Assembly: GCF_000349325.1 (NCBI RefSeq)
Contig: NC_020504.1
Location: 930,001-994,000 of the forward strand
Source: Streptomyces davaonensis JCM 4913
GTDB lineage: Bacteria; Actinomycetota; Actinomycetes; Streptomycetales; Streptomycetaceae
Reading direction: 5' to 3'
Length of the DNA stretch: 64,000 nt
Positions 51,176-60,987 of the stretch are shown here, one piece after another. Below the pieces are notes generated by a model. The model saw only the letters and a program-made list of their open reading frames with translations. It was not told where the DNA came from and did not search any database. Position numbers and translations under genes: made by a program. How positions within the stretch are numbered: position 1 is the stretch's first letter; each line of letters begins with the position of its first letter.

Positions 51176-52264
51176 ATGACGACGCACAGTGGCACCACCG
51201 AGGTCGGCGGCGAGCCCAGTCGTGGCGAGGACCGACAGGGCTTCGACGAGATCCACATCCTCTGGATCTCCGAGGGCATGAGCTGCGACGGCGACACCGT
51301 CTCCCTCACCGCCGCCGACCAGCCCTCCATCGAGGACCTGGTGCTCGGTCTGATCCCGGGTCTGCCGAAGGTCAACCTGGTCAACAAGGTGCTCTCGCCG
51401 AGCCTGGGCGGCGAGGACTTCCTCGCTCCGTACCGGGCGGCGGCACGCGGGGAGCTGGCCCCCTTCATCCTGGTCATCGAAGGCTCGATCCCCAACCAGA
51501 ACGTCATCGAGGGCGACGGCTACTGGACCTCCTTCGGCAACGACCCGGAGACCGGTGAGCCACAGACCCTGAACTCGTGGATCGACCAACTGGCCCCCAA
51601 AGCCTGGGCCGTGGTGGCGGCGGGCACCTGCGCCACCTTCGGCGGAATCCACGCGATGGCCGGGAATCCGACCGGATGCATGGGCCTCGCGGACTATCTG
51701 GGCTGGGACTTCAGGTCACAGGCCGGGCTGCCCGTGGTGAACGTGCCGGGCTGCCCGATCCAGCCCGAGAACTTCATGGAGACCCTGATCTGGGTCCTCC
51801 ACCACGCGGCCGGCTCCGCTCCCCCGCCCCCGCTGGACCACATGCTGCGCCCGCAGTGGCTGTTCGGGAAGACGGTCCACGAGGGCTGCGACCGCGGCTC
51901 GTACTACGAGCAGGCCAGTTTCGCCCGTGACTACAACTCCCCCAAGTGCCTGGTCAAGACGGGCTGCTGGGGTCCGGTCGTCAACTGCAACGTACCCAAG
52001 CGGGGCTGGATGGCCGGGGTCGGCGGCTGTCCGAACGTCGGCGGCATCTGCATCGGCTGCACGATGCCGGGCTTCCCCGACGCGTTCATGCCGTTCATGG
52101 ACGAGCCGCCCGGCGGCACCCTGTCGTCGCTCGCCATCAAGCCGTACGGCGCCGTCATCCGCCGACTGCGCGGCGTCACGAACGAGTTGGTCAACCACGA
52201 ACCCCGTTGGCGCCACAACAAGCGGAAGCTGACCAGCGGTTACAACCCGCGCTGGCGTCCCTGA
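51176..52264 (+). CDS. hhyS: high-affinity [NiFe] hydrogenase small subunit (group 1h/5)
   Basis: A 362-residue electron-transfer subunit. It opens with IHILWISEGMSCDGD: Cys37 is followed by Asp40, where most small subunits have a second Cys, a feature reported for actinobacterial-type enzymes in which Asp helps bind the proximal cluster. Further cluster residues appear in GTCATFGG, NVPGCPIQ, HEGCDRG, KTGCWGPVVNCN and GGICIGCTMPGFPD. There is no Tat signal, as in other group 1h enzymes, so it faces the cytoplasm. GGAGG precedes ATG 51176. It passes electrons from H2 oxidation at HhyL through Fe-S clusters to an acceptor not encoded in this window. Confidence 0.93.
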   Translation: MTTHSGTTEVGGEPSRGEDRQGFDEIHILWISEGMSCDGDTVSLTAADQPSIEDLVLGLIPGLPKVNLVNKVLSPSLGGEDFLAPYRAAARGELAPFILVIEGSIPNQNVIEGDGYWTSFGNDPETGEPQTLNSWIDQLAPKAWAVVAAGTCATFGGIHAMAGNPTGCMGLADYLGWDFRSQAGLPVVNVPGCPIQPENFMETLIWVLHHAAGSAPPPPLDHMLRPQWLFGKTVHEGCDRGSYYEQASFARDYNSPKCLVKTGCWGPVVNCNVPKRGWMAGVGGCPNVGGICIGCTMPGFPDAFMPFMDEPPGGTLSSLAIKPYGAVIRRLRGVTNELVNHEPRWRHNKRKLTSGYNPRWRP

Positions 52265-52329
52265 ACCCGCGCCACCCGCACATCGACCACGACCATGACG
52301 TACACCAGCAGCGAGGGGCACGAACAGCG

Positions 52330-54123
52330 ATGACCACCACCGAGGCCCGGCCCACGGAACGCAAACCGCCGCAGATCGTGGACATGTCCTGGGATCCGAT
52401 CACCCGGATCATCGGAAACCTGGGCATCTACACGAAGATCGACTTCGCCAACCGGGAAGTCGTGGAGTGTCACAGCACCTCGTCACTCTTCCGCGGCTAC
52501 TCGGTGTTCATGAAGGGCAAGGATCCGCGGGACGCGGGCTTCATCACGTCCCGCATCTGCGGGATCTGCGGCGACAACCACACCACCTGCTCCGACTACG
52601 CCCAGCAGATGGCCTACGGCGTCAAACCGCCCCGGCTGGCCGAGCACATCGTCAACCTCGGCGAGGCGGCCGAGTACATGTTCGACCACACGATCTTCCA
52701 GGACAACCTGGTGTTCGTGGACTTCTGCGAGGCGATGGTCAAGGCCACCAATCCTGGTGTGCTGGCCCGCGCCGAACGCACCGACGCACCCCGCGGGGAC
52801 ATCCACGGCTACCGCACGATCGCCGACATCATGAAGGCCTTCAACCCCTTCGAGGGCGAGGTCTACAAGGAGGCGCTGAAGGTCAGCCGGGTCACCCGCG
52901 AGATGTTCTGCCTGATGGAGGGGCGCCATGTGCACCCCTCCACGCTGTACCCCGGTGGCGTCGGCACACTGCCGCAGCCGACGGTGTTCACCGACTACCT
53001 CAGCCGGCTCATGCGGGTCATCGACTTCGTCAAGAAGGCCGTCGCCATGAACGACGACGTCTTCGACTTCTTCTACGAGGCGCTGCCCGGCTACGAGGAG
53101 GTCGGCCGCCGCCGCGTTCTGCTGGGCTGCTGGGGCGCCTTCCAGGACCCCGACGTCGTGGACTACCGCTACGAGAACATGAACCACTGGGGCAAGGCGA
53201 TGTACGTCACCCCGGGCATCGTCGTCGACGGCGAACTGGTCACCAACAACCTCGTCGACATCAATCTCGGACTGCGCATCATGCTGGGAAGCTCCTACTA
53301 CGAGGACTGGGTCAACGAGCAGCCCTTCGTCACCCACGACCCCCTCGGCAATCCGGTCGACATGCGCCACCCGTGGAACCAGACGACGGTCCCGGTGCCG
53401 CAGAAGCGCGACTTCGACGACAAGTACAGCTGGGTGATGAGCCCCCGCTGGCACGACGGACGCACCGGGGAGCATCTCGCCCTGGACACCGGCGGCGGCC
53501 CGCTGGCCCGGCTGTGGTCCACCGCGCTGAGCGGCCTGGTCGACACCCCCTATGTCAAGGCCACCGGCAACAGCGTGCGCATCTCGCTGCCCAAGGGCGA
53601 GTCACTGCCGGAGACGACCCTGGAATGGCGCATCCCGAAATGGAGCAACACCATCGAACGGGATCGCGCCCGGCCGTACTTCGTCGCGTACGCGGCCGCC
53701 ATGGCCCTTCAGTTCCTCGAAGAGGCGATGGGCCTGGTACGGGCCGGCGACACGAAGGTGTTCGAGAACTTCGAGGTGCCCGACGAGGCGATCGGCTGCG
53801 GCTTCCACGAGGCGGTGCGCGGTGTCCTCTCCCACCACCTGGTGATCAAGGACAAGAAGATCGCCAACTATCACCCGTACCCGCCCACCCCCTGGAACGC
53901 CAGCCCCCGCGACAAGTTCGGCACCCCCGGCCCGTACGAGGACGCCGTCCAGGGGCAGCCCATCTTCGAGGAGAACGGGCCGGACGACTTCAAGGGCGTC
54001 GACATCATGCGCACCGTCCGCAGTTTCGACCCCTGTCTGCCGTGCGGAGTGCACATGTACGTCGGCAAGGGCAAGACGCTGACCACCCTGCACTCGCCGA
54101 CGTACGGGGCCAACCATGGCTGA
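52330..54123 (+). CDS. hhyL: high-affinity [NiFe] hydrogenase large subunit (group 1h/5)
   Basis: A 597-residue catalytic subunit that oxidises H2 at a Ni-Fe(CN)2CO centre. The L1 motif is SRICGICGDNHTTCS near residue 77 and the L2 motif is FDPCLPCGVHM, which carry the four Ni/Fe cysteines. The family segments WDPITRIIGNLGIYTKID and EGRHVHPSTLYPGGVG fit group 1h. After the L2 His, 22 residues remain and should be removed by the maturation protease (61788-62384). It begins 65 bp after the small subunit and overlaps the NifU-like gene by 8 bp. Enzymes of this group in Streptomyces spores and mycobacteria take up atmospheric H2. Confidence 0.95.
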   Translation: MTTTEARPTERKPPQIVDMSWDPITRIIGNLGIYTKIDFANREVVECHSTSSLFRGYSVFMKGKDPRDAGFITSRICGICGDNHTTCSDYAQQMAYGVKPPRLAEHIVNLGEAAEYMFDHTIFQDNLVFVDFCEAMVKATNPGVLARAERTDAPRGDIHGYRTIADIMKAFNPFEGEVYKEALKVSRVTREMFCLMEGRHVHPSTLYPGGVGTLPQPTVFTDYLSRLMRVIDFVKKAVAMNDDVFDFFYEALPGYEEVGRRRVLLGCWGAFQDPDVVDYRYENMNHWGKAMYVTPGIVVDGELVTNNLVDINLGLRIMLGSSYYEDWVNEQPFVTHDPLGNPVDMRHPWNQTTVPVPQKRDFDDKYSWVMSPRWHDGRTGEHLALDTGGGPLARLWSTALSGLVDTPYVKATGNSVRISLPKGESLPETTLEWRIPKWSNTIERDRARPYFVAYAAAMALQFLEEAMGLVRAGDTKVFENFEVPDEAIGCGFHEAVRGVLSHHLVIKDKKIANYHPYPPTPWNASPRDKFGTPGPYEDAVQGQPIFEENGPDDFKGVDIMRTVRSFDPCLPCGVHMYVGKGKTLTTLHSPTYGANHG

Positions 54124-54670
54124 GCCCGAGGCCGCGGCCGAGCGGCTGGCCGACCCGGACGTGGAGGCCCGGCTGGCCCGGCTCGACGCGCTGCTGGAAG
54201 GGCTCGACGCGGCGCCCGGCCCGGCCACCCGCTCCGCCGTCGAGGCGGTCGGGCTCCTGACCGAGGTCTACGGCGAGGCGCTGGCCCGCGTCATGGACCG
54301 GGCCGACGGGCCGCTGGCCGAACGCCTCGCCGACGACGAGCTGCTGGGCCACCTGCTGGTGCTGCACTCCCTCCACCCGGAGCCCGTCGAGCGCCGGGCG
54401 GCCCGCGCGGTCGAGCGGTTGCGGCCCGCGGTGCGCGAACGCGGCGGCGACGTGGAGTGGGCGGGCGTGGAGGCGGGCGTGGGCCGGGTCCGGCTGACGG
54501 CGGGCGGCGGTTGCGGCTCCGGGTGCGGTACGGGGTCAGGCGACGTCACCGCCGCGGTCCGGGAGGCGGTGCTCGCCGTCGCGCCGGAGCTCACGGCGGT
54601 GGAGCCGGTGCAGGTCACGCCCCCCGCGTTCGTACCGCTGACCACGCTCACGCACCGGGGCGCACCATGA
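54116..54670 (+). CDS. NifU-like protein of the hydrogenase operon
   Basis: A 184-residue protein. The N-terminal half is helical with no known match. The C-terminal part (about 105-175) resembles a NifU C-terminal domain: VEWAGVEAGVGRVRLTAGGG, then CGSGCG, where NifU has a CxxC pair but here the cysteines are spaced CxxxC, then VTAAVREAVLAVAPELTAVE. Such a domain could hold or deliver an Fe-S cluster to HhyS. Its start lies within the last codons of hhyL, and its stop overlaps the DUF5947 gene start (ATGA). Confidence 0.8.
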   Translation: MAEPEAAAERLADPDVEARLARLDALLEGLDAAPGPATRSAVEAVGLLTEVYGEALARVMDRADGPLAERLADDELLGHLLVLHSLHPEPVERRAARAVERLRPAVRERGGDVEWAGVEAGVGRVRLTAGGGCGSGCGTGSGDVTAAVREAVLAVAPELTAVEPVQVTPPAFVPLTTLTHRGAP

Positions 54671-55263
54671 CCACGCAGGGTGCTCTGGCCCGCCTCATCC
54701 GTTCCTCGGCCCGCCGCACGGCGAGCGCCGAACAGGAGCGGTGCGACCTGTGCGCCGCGCCGGTGCCCGACGAGCACGCCCACCTGTACGACCTCTCCGA
54801 GGAGCAGGTCGCCTGTGCCTGTGGCGCCTGTTCGGTGCTGTTCGCCGACGACGGCGCGGGGGACGGCCGCTACCGGCTCGTCCCCCGCAGGCGGATCCGG
54901 CTCCCCAAGGTGGACACTGAGGTCCTGGGCGTGCCCGTCGGCCTGGTGTTCTTCGTGCCCCGTGCCGACGGCACGGTCACCGCGGAGGGCCCGAGCCCTG
55001 CCGGTGCCATGCGTTGGGAGGTGGACGCGGCTGCCTGGCGACGCCTGGTCGCGGCCCGGCCGGAGCTCGCCTCCCTGGCGCCGGACGTGGAGGCGCTGCT
55101 GGTGAACACCGTGCACGGCCTCGACCACCACTGGATCGTGCCGGTCGACGACTGCTTCCGGATGGTCGCCGTCGTCCGCCGGGAATGGCGGGGCCTGTCC
55201 GGTGGCGGCCGGGTCTGGCCGGCCGTCGAGCGGTTCTTCGCGGACCTCACCGAGCGGCCATGA
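54667..55263 (+). CDS. DUF5947-type protein with Cys-rich zinc/Fe site
   Basis: A 198-residue protein. A cysteine set near the N-terminus, CDLC at about residue 27 and CACGAC at about 56, looks like a zinc ribbon or rubredoxin-like site. The rest is mixed alpha/beta with conserved-looking blocks LPKVDTEVLGVPVGLVFFV and NTVHGLDHHWIVPVDDCF. I assign it to the DUF5947 group, which accompanies [NiFe] hydrogenases of this type. A role in assembly or electron transfer is inferred from place alone. Overlaps with both neighbours indicate coupled translation. Confidence 0.75.
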   Translation: MTTQGALARLIRSSARRTASAEQERCDLCAAPVPDEHAHLYDLSEEQVACACGACSVLFADDGAGDGRYRLVPRRRIRLPKVDTEVLGVPVGLVFFVPRADGTVTAEGPSPAGAMRWEVDAAAWRRLVAARPELASLAPDVEALLVNTVHGLDHHWIVPVDDCFRMVAVVRREWRGLSGGGRVWPAVERFFADLTERP

Positions 55264-55310
55264 CCGCCGCACCCCGCGGCGCGGCGGCGAGAAGGAGGAA
55301 GGAACACCTC

Positions 55311-55517
55311 ATGGGCAGCATCAGGGTCGGCCGACCCCACACCAAGCCCGACGCGAACGGGCACGTGCCCGGCATGCATCAGGGCAACCAGGGGCCGTAC
55401 ACACACCAGACCGGGCATCACGAGGACGGCACCGCGGACGCGCGCCGCTCCACCGGGATCCATTGGAAGCGGCACGACGCCCTGCTCGACGTCATGCCGA
55501 ACATCCCCCCGGGATGA
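55311..55517 (+). CDS. small His-rich protein of the hydrogenase operon
   Basis: A 68-residue polar protein with eight histidines (including GHH and single His about every 7 residues), eight glycines and little hydrophobic core, so it is likely disordered or metal-binding. ATG 55311 is chosen because AGGAGGAAGGA lies upstream; an ATG at 55260 overlapping the DUF5947 stop would add 17 Arg/Ala-rich residues. Nickel handling is an attractive guess in this operon but there is no direct evidence. Confidence 0.7.
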   Translation: MGSIRVGRPHTKPDANGHVPGMHQGNQGPYTHQTGHHEDGTADARRSTGIHWKRHDALLDVMPNIPPG

Positions 55518-55552
55518 CGAACGACGATGACTAACGACAGGGAGTCGCCGCG

Positions 55553-55738
55553 ATGAAGGTCCGACAAGCAGGTACCGAGAGAGCCACGGCGTCGGGACAC
55601 CGGCTGCTGATGGCCGAGGCCGTCCTGGCGGGCGCGGTGGTACTGGCCTTGCTGGTCAGTGAGTTCCCGAGCCTGCGCCGCGAAGTGCGGATCTGGCGGA
55701 TGGCAGGCGGGCTTCGCGCGCGCCGCCGCTACCCGTGA
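55553..55738 (+). CDS. small single-span membrane protein
   Basis: A 61-residue protein with one hydrophobic segment (LLMAEAVLAGAVVLALLVS, about 19-37) and a basic C-terminus (FPSLRREVRIWRM). This layout is similar to the short DUF6893-type actinobacterial proteins. AGGGAG precedes the ATG. It lies 7 bp before hypA. It may anchor a complex to the membrane; that is inference. Confidence 0.65.
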   Translation: MKVRQAGTERATASGHRLLMAEAVLAGAVVLALLVSEFPSLRREVRIWRMAGGLRARRRYP

Positions 55739-55745
55739 TCCGGCC

Positions 55746-56084
55746 GTGCACGAGCTCTCGATCGCGACCGCGATCATCGAGCAGGCCGGCGAGCGCGCCC
55801 GGGCGGACGGCACTAACGCCGTCTCGGCGGTCACCGTCCGGGTCGGCGAGCTGGCCGGTGTCGTCCCCGACGCGCTGAGCTTCGCCTTCGAGGTGGCCCG
55901 CGACGGCACGGCCCTCGCCGCGGCCCGGCTCGTGGTGGAGCAGGTCCCCGCTCAGGCCTTCTGCGGCCGGTGCGCCGAGGAGTTCCCGGTGGGCATGCCG
56001 CCGTTCTTCTGGTGCCCGCGCTGCGATCAGCCCTCCACCGAGCTGCGCAGCGGCCGGGAGTTGGAGATCACCTCGGTCCACTGA
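55746..56084 (+). CDS. hypA: hydrogenase nickel chaperone HypA
   Basis: A 112-residue nickel-insertion protein. The start VHELSIATAIIE supplies the N-terminal Met-His-Glu nickel site (His2, Glu3), which fixes GTG 55746 as the start. The zinc domain has FCGRC and WCPRC pairs. HypA passes nickel to the large subunit with HypB. It is the last gene of the plus-strand operon, and the remaining hyp genes are on the opposite strand. A strong terminator follows. Confidence 0.95.
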   Translation: MHELSIATAIIEQAGERARADGTNAVSAVTVRVGELAGVVPDALSFAFEVARDGTALAAARLVVEQVPAQAFCGRCAEEFPVGMPPFFWCPRCDQPSTELRSGRELEITSVH

Positions 56085-56087
56085 CCA

Positions 56088-56128
56088 ACCGGGCCCCGCC
56101 GCGGCACGTTGCCGTGGCGGGGCCCGGT
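56088..56128. terminator. bidirectional terminator between hypA and hypE
   Basis: A 19-bp stem with one G-T wobble and a 3-nt loop (CGT) lies between the two converging hydrogenase operons, 4 bp after the hypA stop and 10 bp from the hypE stop. It should end both messages. Confidence 0.88.
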
Positions 56129-56137
56129 CCGTGCGGG

Positions 56138-57200
56138 TCAGCAGATGCGCGGCAGTTGCTCACCCAGCGGCAGATCCACCACCCGGGTCCCGCCGAGGCC
56201 GGTCGCGACCACGACCATGCCGGGGTGCTCGGCGACGCACTCCCCGATCACAGTGGCGCCGACGCCCTGCGGGTGGGCGCGCATCGCGGCGAGGACCTCC
56301 TCCGCCGCCGACGGCGGTACGAAGGCGACCAGCCGCCCCTCGTTGGCTACGTAGAGGGGATCGAGGCCCAGGAACCCGCAGGCGTTCGCGACCGCGTCCG
56401 GCACCGGGATCGCGCGCTCCCGCAGCCGGACACCCGTGCCCGAGGCACGGGCGATCTCGTTCAGGGACGCGGCCAGTCCGCCGCGGGTGGGATCGCGCAG
56501 CACATGGATGTCCGGGGTGACCGCCAGCATCGCCGCCACCAGGTCGGCCAGCGGCGCGGTGTCGCTGGCGATCTCGACGCCGAACTCCAGTCCCTCCCGC
56601 ACGCTCATGACGGCCACCCCGTGCAGGCCGATCGGGCCGCTGACGATGACGGCGTCACCGGGCCGGGCGCGCTGGGGCCGGATGTCGACCCCGTCGGGGA
56701 CGAGCCCGACCCCGGAGGTGGTGACATAGACGCCGTCGCCGTGCCCGGACTCCACGACCTTGGTGTCGCCCGTGGCCACGACGACTCCCGCCGCCTCGGC
56801 CGCCGCGCCCATGGCGCGCGCGATCCCTTCGACGACGCTCAGCCGCACGCCCTCCTCCAGGACGAAGGCGGCGGACAGGAAGGCGGGCCGGGCGCCGCTC
56901 ATCGCGAGGTCGTTGACGGTGCCGTTGACCGCGAGGTCGCCCAGGCTGCCGCCGGGGAAGAACAGCGGCCGGACCACGTAGGCGTCGGTGGAGAACGCGA
57001 GGCGGGCCCCGCCCAGTTCGAGGACGGCGGAGTCGGCCAGTGCGGCAAGCGTGGCGTTGCCGTAGGCGGGGGCGAACACCTGCTCCATCAGCTCGGCGGA
57101 CAGGGCACCGCCTCCGCCGTGCCCCATCACCACCAGCGGCTGGTCGCGCAGCGGGGCGGGGCAGGTCCAGTCGGCGGGGTCGACCGTCGGTTCGACGAGT

Positions 57201-57208
<8 letters not shown>
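56138..57208 (-). CDS. hypE: hydrogenase maturation protein HypE
   Basis: A 356-residue enzyme that dehydrates a thiocarbamate on its C-terminal Cys to thiocyanate for the Fe cyanide ligands. The C-terminus is PRIC, the essential acceptor Cys. The ATP-binding core includes [44 protein letters not shown] and [16 protein letters not shown]. The frame reaches a TTG start at 57208, overlapping the hypD stop by 8 bp; no ATG or GTG fits better. It is the last gene of the minus-strand maturation operon. Confidence 0.94.
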
Positions 57209-58339
<1,131 letters not shown>

Positions 58340-58343
<4 letters not shown>

Positions 58344-58657
58344 CGGGCCTCGCTCTCTCGGGGTTCCTCGCCCACCGCGGCGACTCCCGCGTCCCGGGCC
58401 GCCTGTTCCCAGGCGTCGCCGAACTCCTCCTCCAGCAACCCCAGTTCCTCGAAGAGTTTCAGGGAGGCCAGCGCCGACTCCTCGTCCAGGCGCTGGAGCG
58501 CGAAACCGACGTGCACGATGACGTACTCACCGATCCGCACCTCGGGGACGTACTCCAGGCAGGCTTCCTTGCGCACGCCGCCGAAATCGATCGTCCCGGT
58601 GAGCGGATCGGATCCGGTGTCGATGGACACGACCTTGCCGGGCACTGCCAAACACAT
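58340..58657 (-). CDS. hypC: hydrogenase maturation chaperone HypC
   Basis: A 105-residue member of the HypC/HybG family. It starts with MCLAVPGKV, in which Cys2 binds the iron intermediate, and continues with the beta-barrel ([37 protein letters not shown]). The C-terminal tail is about 20 residues longer than in E. coli HypC and acidic. GGAG lies 5 bp before the ATG. It is two bases from the hypF stop and overlaps hypD. Confidence 0.94.
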
Positions 58658-58659
58658 GG

Positions 58660-60987
58660 TCACTCCGTTCGTCGTTCGTGGGCCGCGACCGCCAGCTGGC
58701 CGAGGGCCAACCCGCCGTCGTTCGGCGGGACTTCGCCGTGCCTGAGCACCGCGAAGCCGTCGTCGGCCAGCAGCGTCGTGCACTCCAACTCCAGCAGTGC
58801 GTTGGCGAAGACGCCGCCGCTCAGGGCGACGACCGTGAGCCCGGTGGCCTCGCGTGCGCGCCGGCAGATCTCCAGGACGGCGCGCGCCACGCCCCGGTGG
58901 AAGCGGGCGGCGATGACCGGCGCGGGGGTGCCGCTGCGCAGGTCGGCGACGATCGAACCGAGCAGCGGCGCCGGATCACAGCCCCGGGGGCCGACGCCGA
59001 AGGCGTACGCCGCGCTGTCGCCGCCCCAGGCCGAGGCCGCCGCGGCCTCCAGCTCCAGGGCGGCCTGGGCCTCGTATCCCGCGCGATGGCACACCCCCAC
59101 CAGGGACGCGACGGCATCGAAGAGCCGACCCATGCTGGAGGTCGGCACGCAGGCCACCTGGCGCGTCAGCTGCCTTTTGAGAAGGGCGAGTTCATCGGGT
59201 GCGCAAGCGGTGACGCTGGGCAGGGCCGGGTCCCATGGCAGGCCGGCGGCCCACAGCCGCGCCAGCGCAAGACGGCAGGGGTTGGCGACGCCCGCGTCGC
59301 CGCCGGGGAGCGGGGCCGGGGTCAGCCGGCTGAAGCGCCGGTGGCCGACGTAGTCGGCGAGCAGGAACTCACCGCCCCAGACGGTGCCGTCGTCACCGTA
59401 ACCGGTGCCGTCGAACGCGACGCCGATCACGGGCGTGGTGCCGTCGAGGCCGTGCTCGGCCATCGTGGAGGCGAGGTGCGCGTGGTGGTGCTGGACGAGG
59501 ACGGGGCGCGGTTCGGGCAGCCCCGAGGCTCGTCGGCGGGCCCACCGTGACGAGTGGTAGCCGGGGTGGCGGTCGGCGACGACGCGTTCGGGGCGCACCC
59601 CGGTCAGGGCCCGCAGATGGGACTCGGCCCGCCGCGCGGCCTCCAGGGTCGTCAGCTCCCCCATGTCGCCGATGTGGGGGCCGAACCAGGCCTGATCGCC
59701 CTCGCCGAGGCACAGCGCGTTCTTCAAGTCGCCGCCCACCGCGAGCGTGGGGCGCACCGAGAACGGCAGGCGCAGCGGCCTGGGCACATAACCGCGGGAG
59801 CGGCGCAGCACCTGCTCGGTGCCGTCGGGGCGCACCCGCAGCAGTGAGTCGTCGCACGGCGCGGCGATGGGGCGGTCGTGGGCGAGCCAGGCGTCGGCCA
59901 GTCCCGCCAGCCGGGTCAGTGCTTCCTCGTCGTCGGTGACGATCGGTTCCCCGGAACGGTTGCCGCTCGTAATGACCAGCGCGCGCGGGCCCGGCGGATC
60001 GCCGGGCAGTCCGAACAGCAGGGTGTGCACGGGGGTGTAGGGCAGCATCACGCCGAGGTGCGGGCTGCCGGGGCAGACACCGGGGGCGAGGTTCGAGGGG
60101 CGTGGGCGGAGCAGGACGATCGGGCGCCGGGGCCCGGTGAGGGCGGCGCGCTCGGCGTCGGAGATCTCGGCGAGCCGCTCCGCGTCGGCGAGGTCGGCGC
60201 ACATCACCGCAAAGGGCTTGCCGCCTCGGGCCTTACGGGTGCGCAGTGCGTCGACGGCCCGTGGGTTGTCGGCGTCGCAGGCCAGGTGGTAGCCGCCGAG
60301 GCCTTTCACCGCGACGATCCGTCCGGCGGCCAGCAGCGCCCGTGCCGCCGCCGTCGCGTCGGCGCCCCGGGCGGGGCGGATTCCGGTGCCGGGCGCGGGC
60401 ACCAGACGCAGCCGGGGTCCGCAGTCGGGGCAGGCCACGGGCTGGGCATGGAACCGCCGGTCACCGGGATCGCCGTACTCCCGGGCGCAGGCGGGACACA
60501 GCGGGAAGCCGGACATCGTGGTGGCCACCCGGTCGTACGGCATCCCGGTGGCGATGGTGAACCGGGGTCCGCAGTGGGTGCAGGTGACGAAGGGATGGCG
60601 GTGCCGGCGGTCGCCCGGATCGGCCAGCTCACGCAGGCAGTCGGCACAGGTGGCGGTGTCCGGCGGCAGCTGGGTGCGGCCAGGGGACTGCTCGGTGGTG
60701 CGGATGGTGAAGGCGTCGTCGGCGCCCGTGGCGGGTACGTCCTCGACGCCGAGGCCGGTGACGGCGGCCAGCGGTGGCGGCTCGGCGGCCAGCAGGTCGC
60801 AGAACCGGACCACGCCCTCCGGTGTGCCCTCCACCTCGATGAGCACGCCGTACGCGGTATTGCTGACGAATCCGGACAGCAGCAGGTCGCAGGCCAGCCG
60901 GTGCACGTACGGGCGGAAGCCCACGCCCTGCACGGTGCCGTGCACGACGACGCGGCGGCGTACCGCCGGGGTGGTGGGCGCTGTCAC
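58660..60987 (-). CDS. hypF: carbamoyltransferase HypF
   Basis: A 775-residue enzyme that makes the thiocarbamate on HypE from carbamoyl phosphate and ATP. Domains in order: acylphosphatase (VHGTVQGVGFRPYVHRLA, residues about 13-100), two zinc fingers with CADC, CTHC, CPAC and CPDC pairs, a YrdC-like domain (ALLAAGRIVAVKGLGGYHL), and a Kae1-like domain (VQHHHAHLASTMAEHG, GVAFDGTGYGDDGTVWGGE). Length is normal. GTG 60987 overlaps the hypB stop; the longer frame upstream to 61791 is only the shadow of hypB. Confidence 0.95.
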   Translation of the reverse strand: MTAPTTPAVRRRVVVHGTVQGVGFRPYVHRLACDLLLSGFVSNTAYGVLIEVEGTPEGVVRFCDLLAAEPPPLAAVTGLGVEDVPATGADDAFTIRTTEQSPGRTQLPPDTATCADCLRELADPGDRRHRHPFVTCTHCGPRFTIATGMPYDRVATTMSGFPLCPACAREYGDPGDRRFHAQPVACPDCGPRLRLVPAPGTGIRPARGADATAAARALLAAGRIVAVKGLGGYHLACDADNPRAVDALRTRKARGGKPFAVMCADLADAERLAEISDAERAALTGPRRPIVLLRPRPSNLAPGVCPGSPHLGVMLPYTPVHTLLFGLPGDPPGPRALVITSGNRSGEPIVTDDEEALTRLAGLADAWLAHDRPIAAPCDDSLLRVRPDGTEQVLRRSRGYVPRPLRLPFSVRPTLAVGGDLKNALCLGEGDQAWFGPHIGDMGELTTLEAARRAESHLRALTGVRPERVVADRHPGYHSSRWARRRASGLPEPRPVLVQHHHAHLASTMAEHGLDGTTPVIGVAFDGTGYGDDGTVWGGEFLLADYVGHRRFSRLTPAPLPGGDAGVANPCRLALARLWAAGLPWDPALPSVTACAPDELALLKRQLTRQVACVPTSSMGRLFDAVASLVGVCHRAGYEAQAALELEAAAASAWGGDSAAYAFGVGPRGCDPAPLLGSIVADLRSGTPAPVIAARFHRGVARAVLEICRRAREATGLTVVALSGGVFANALLELECTTLLADDGFAVLRHGEVPPNDGGLALGQLAVAAHERRTE

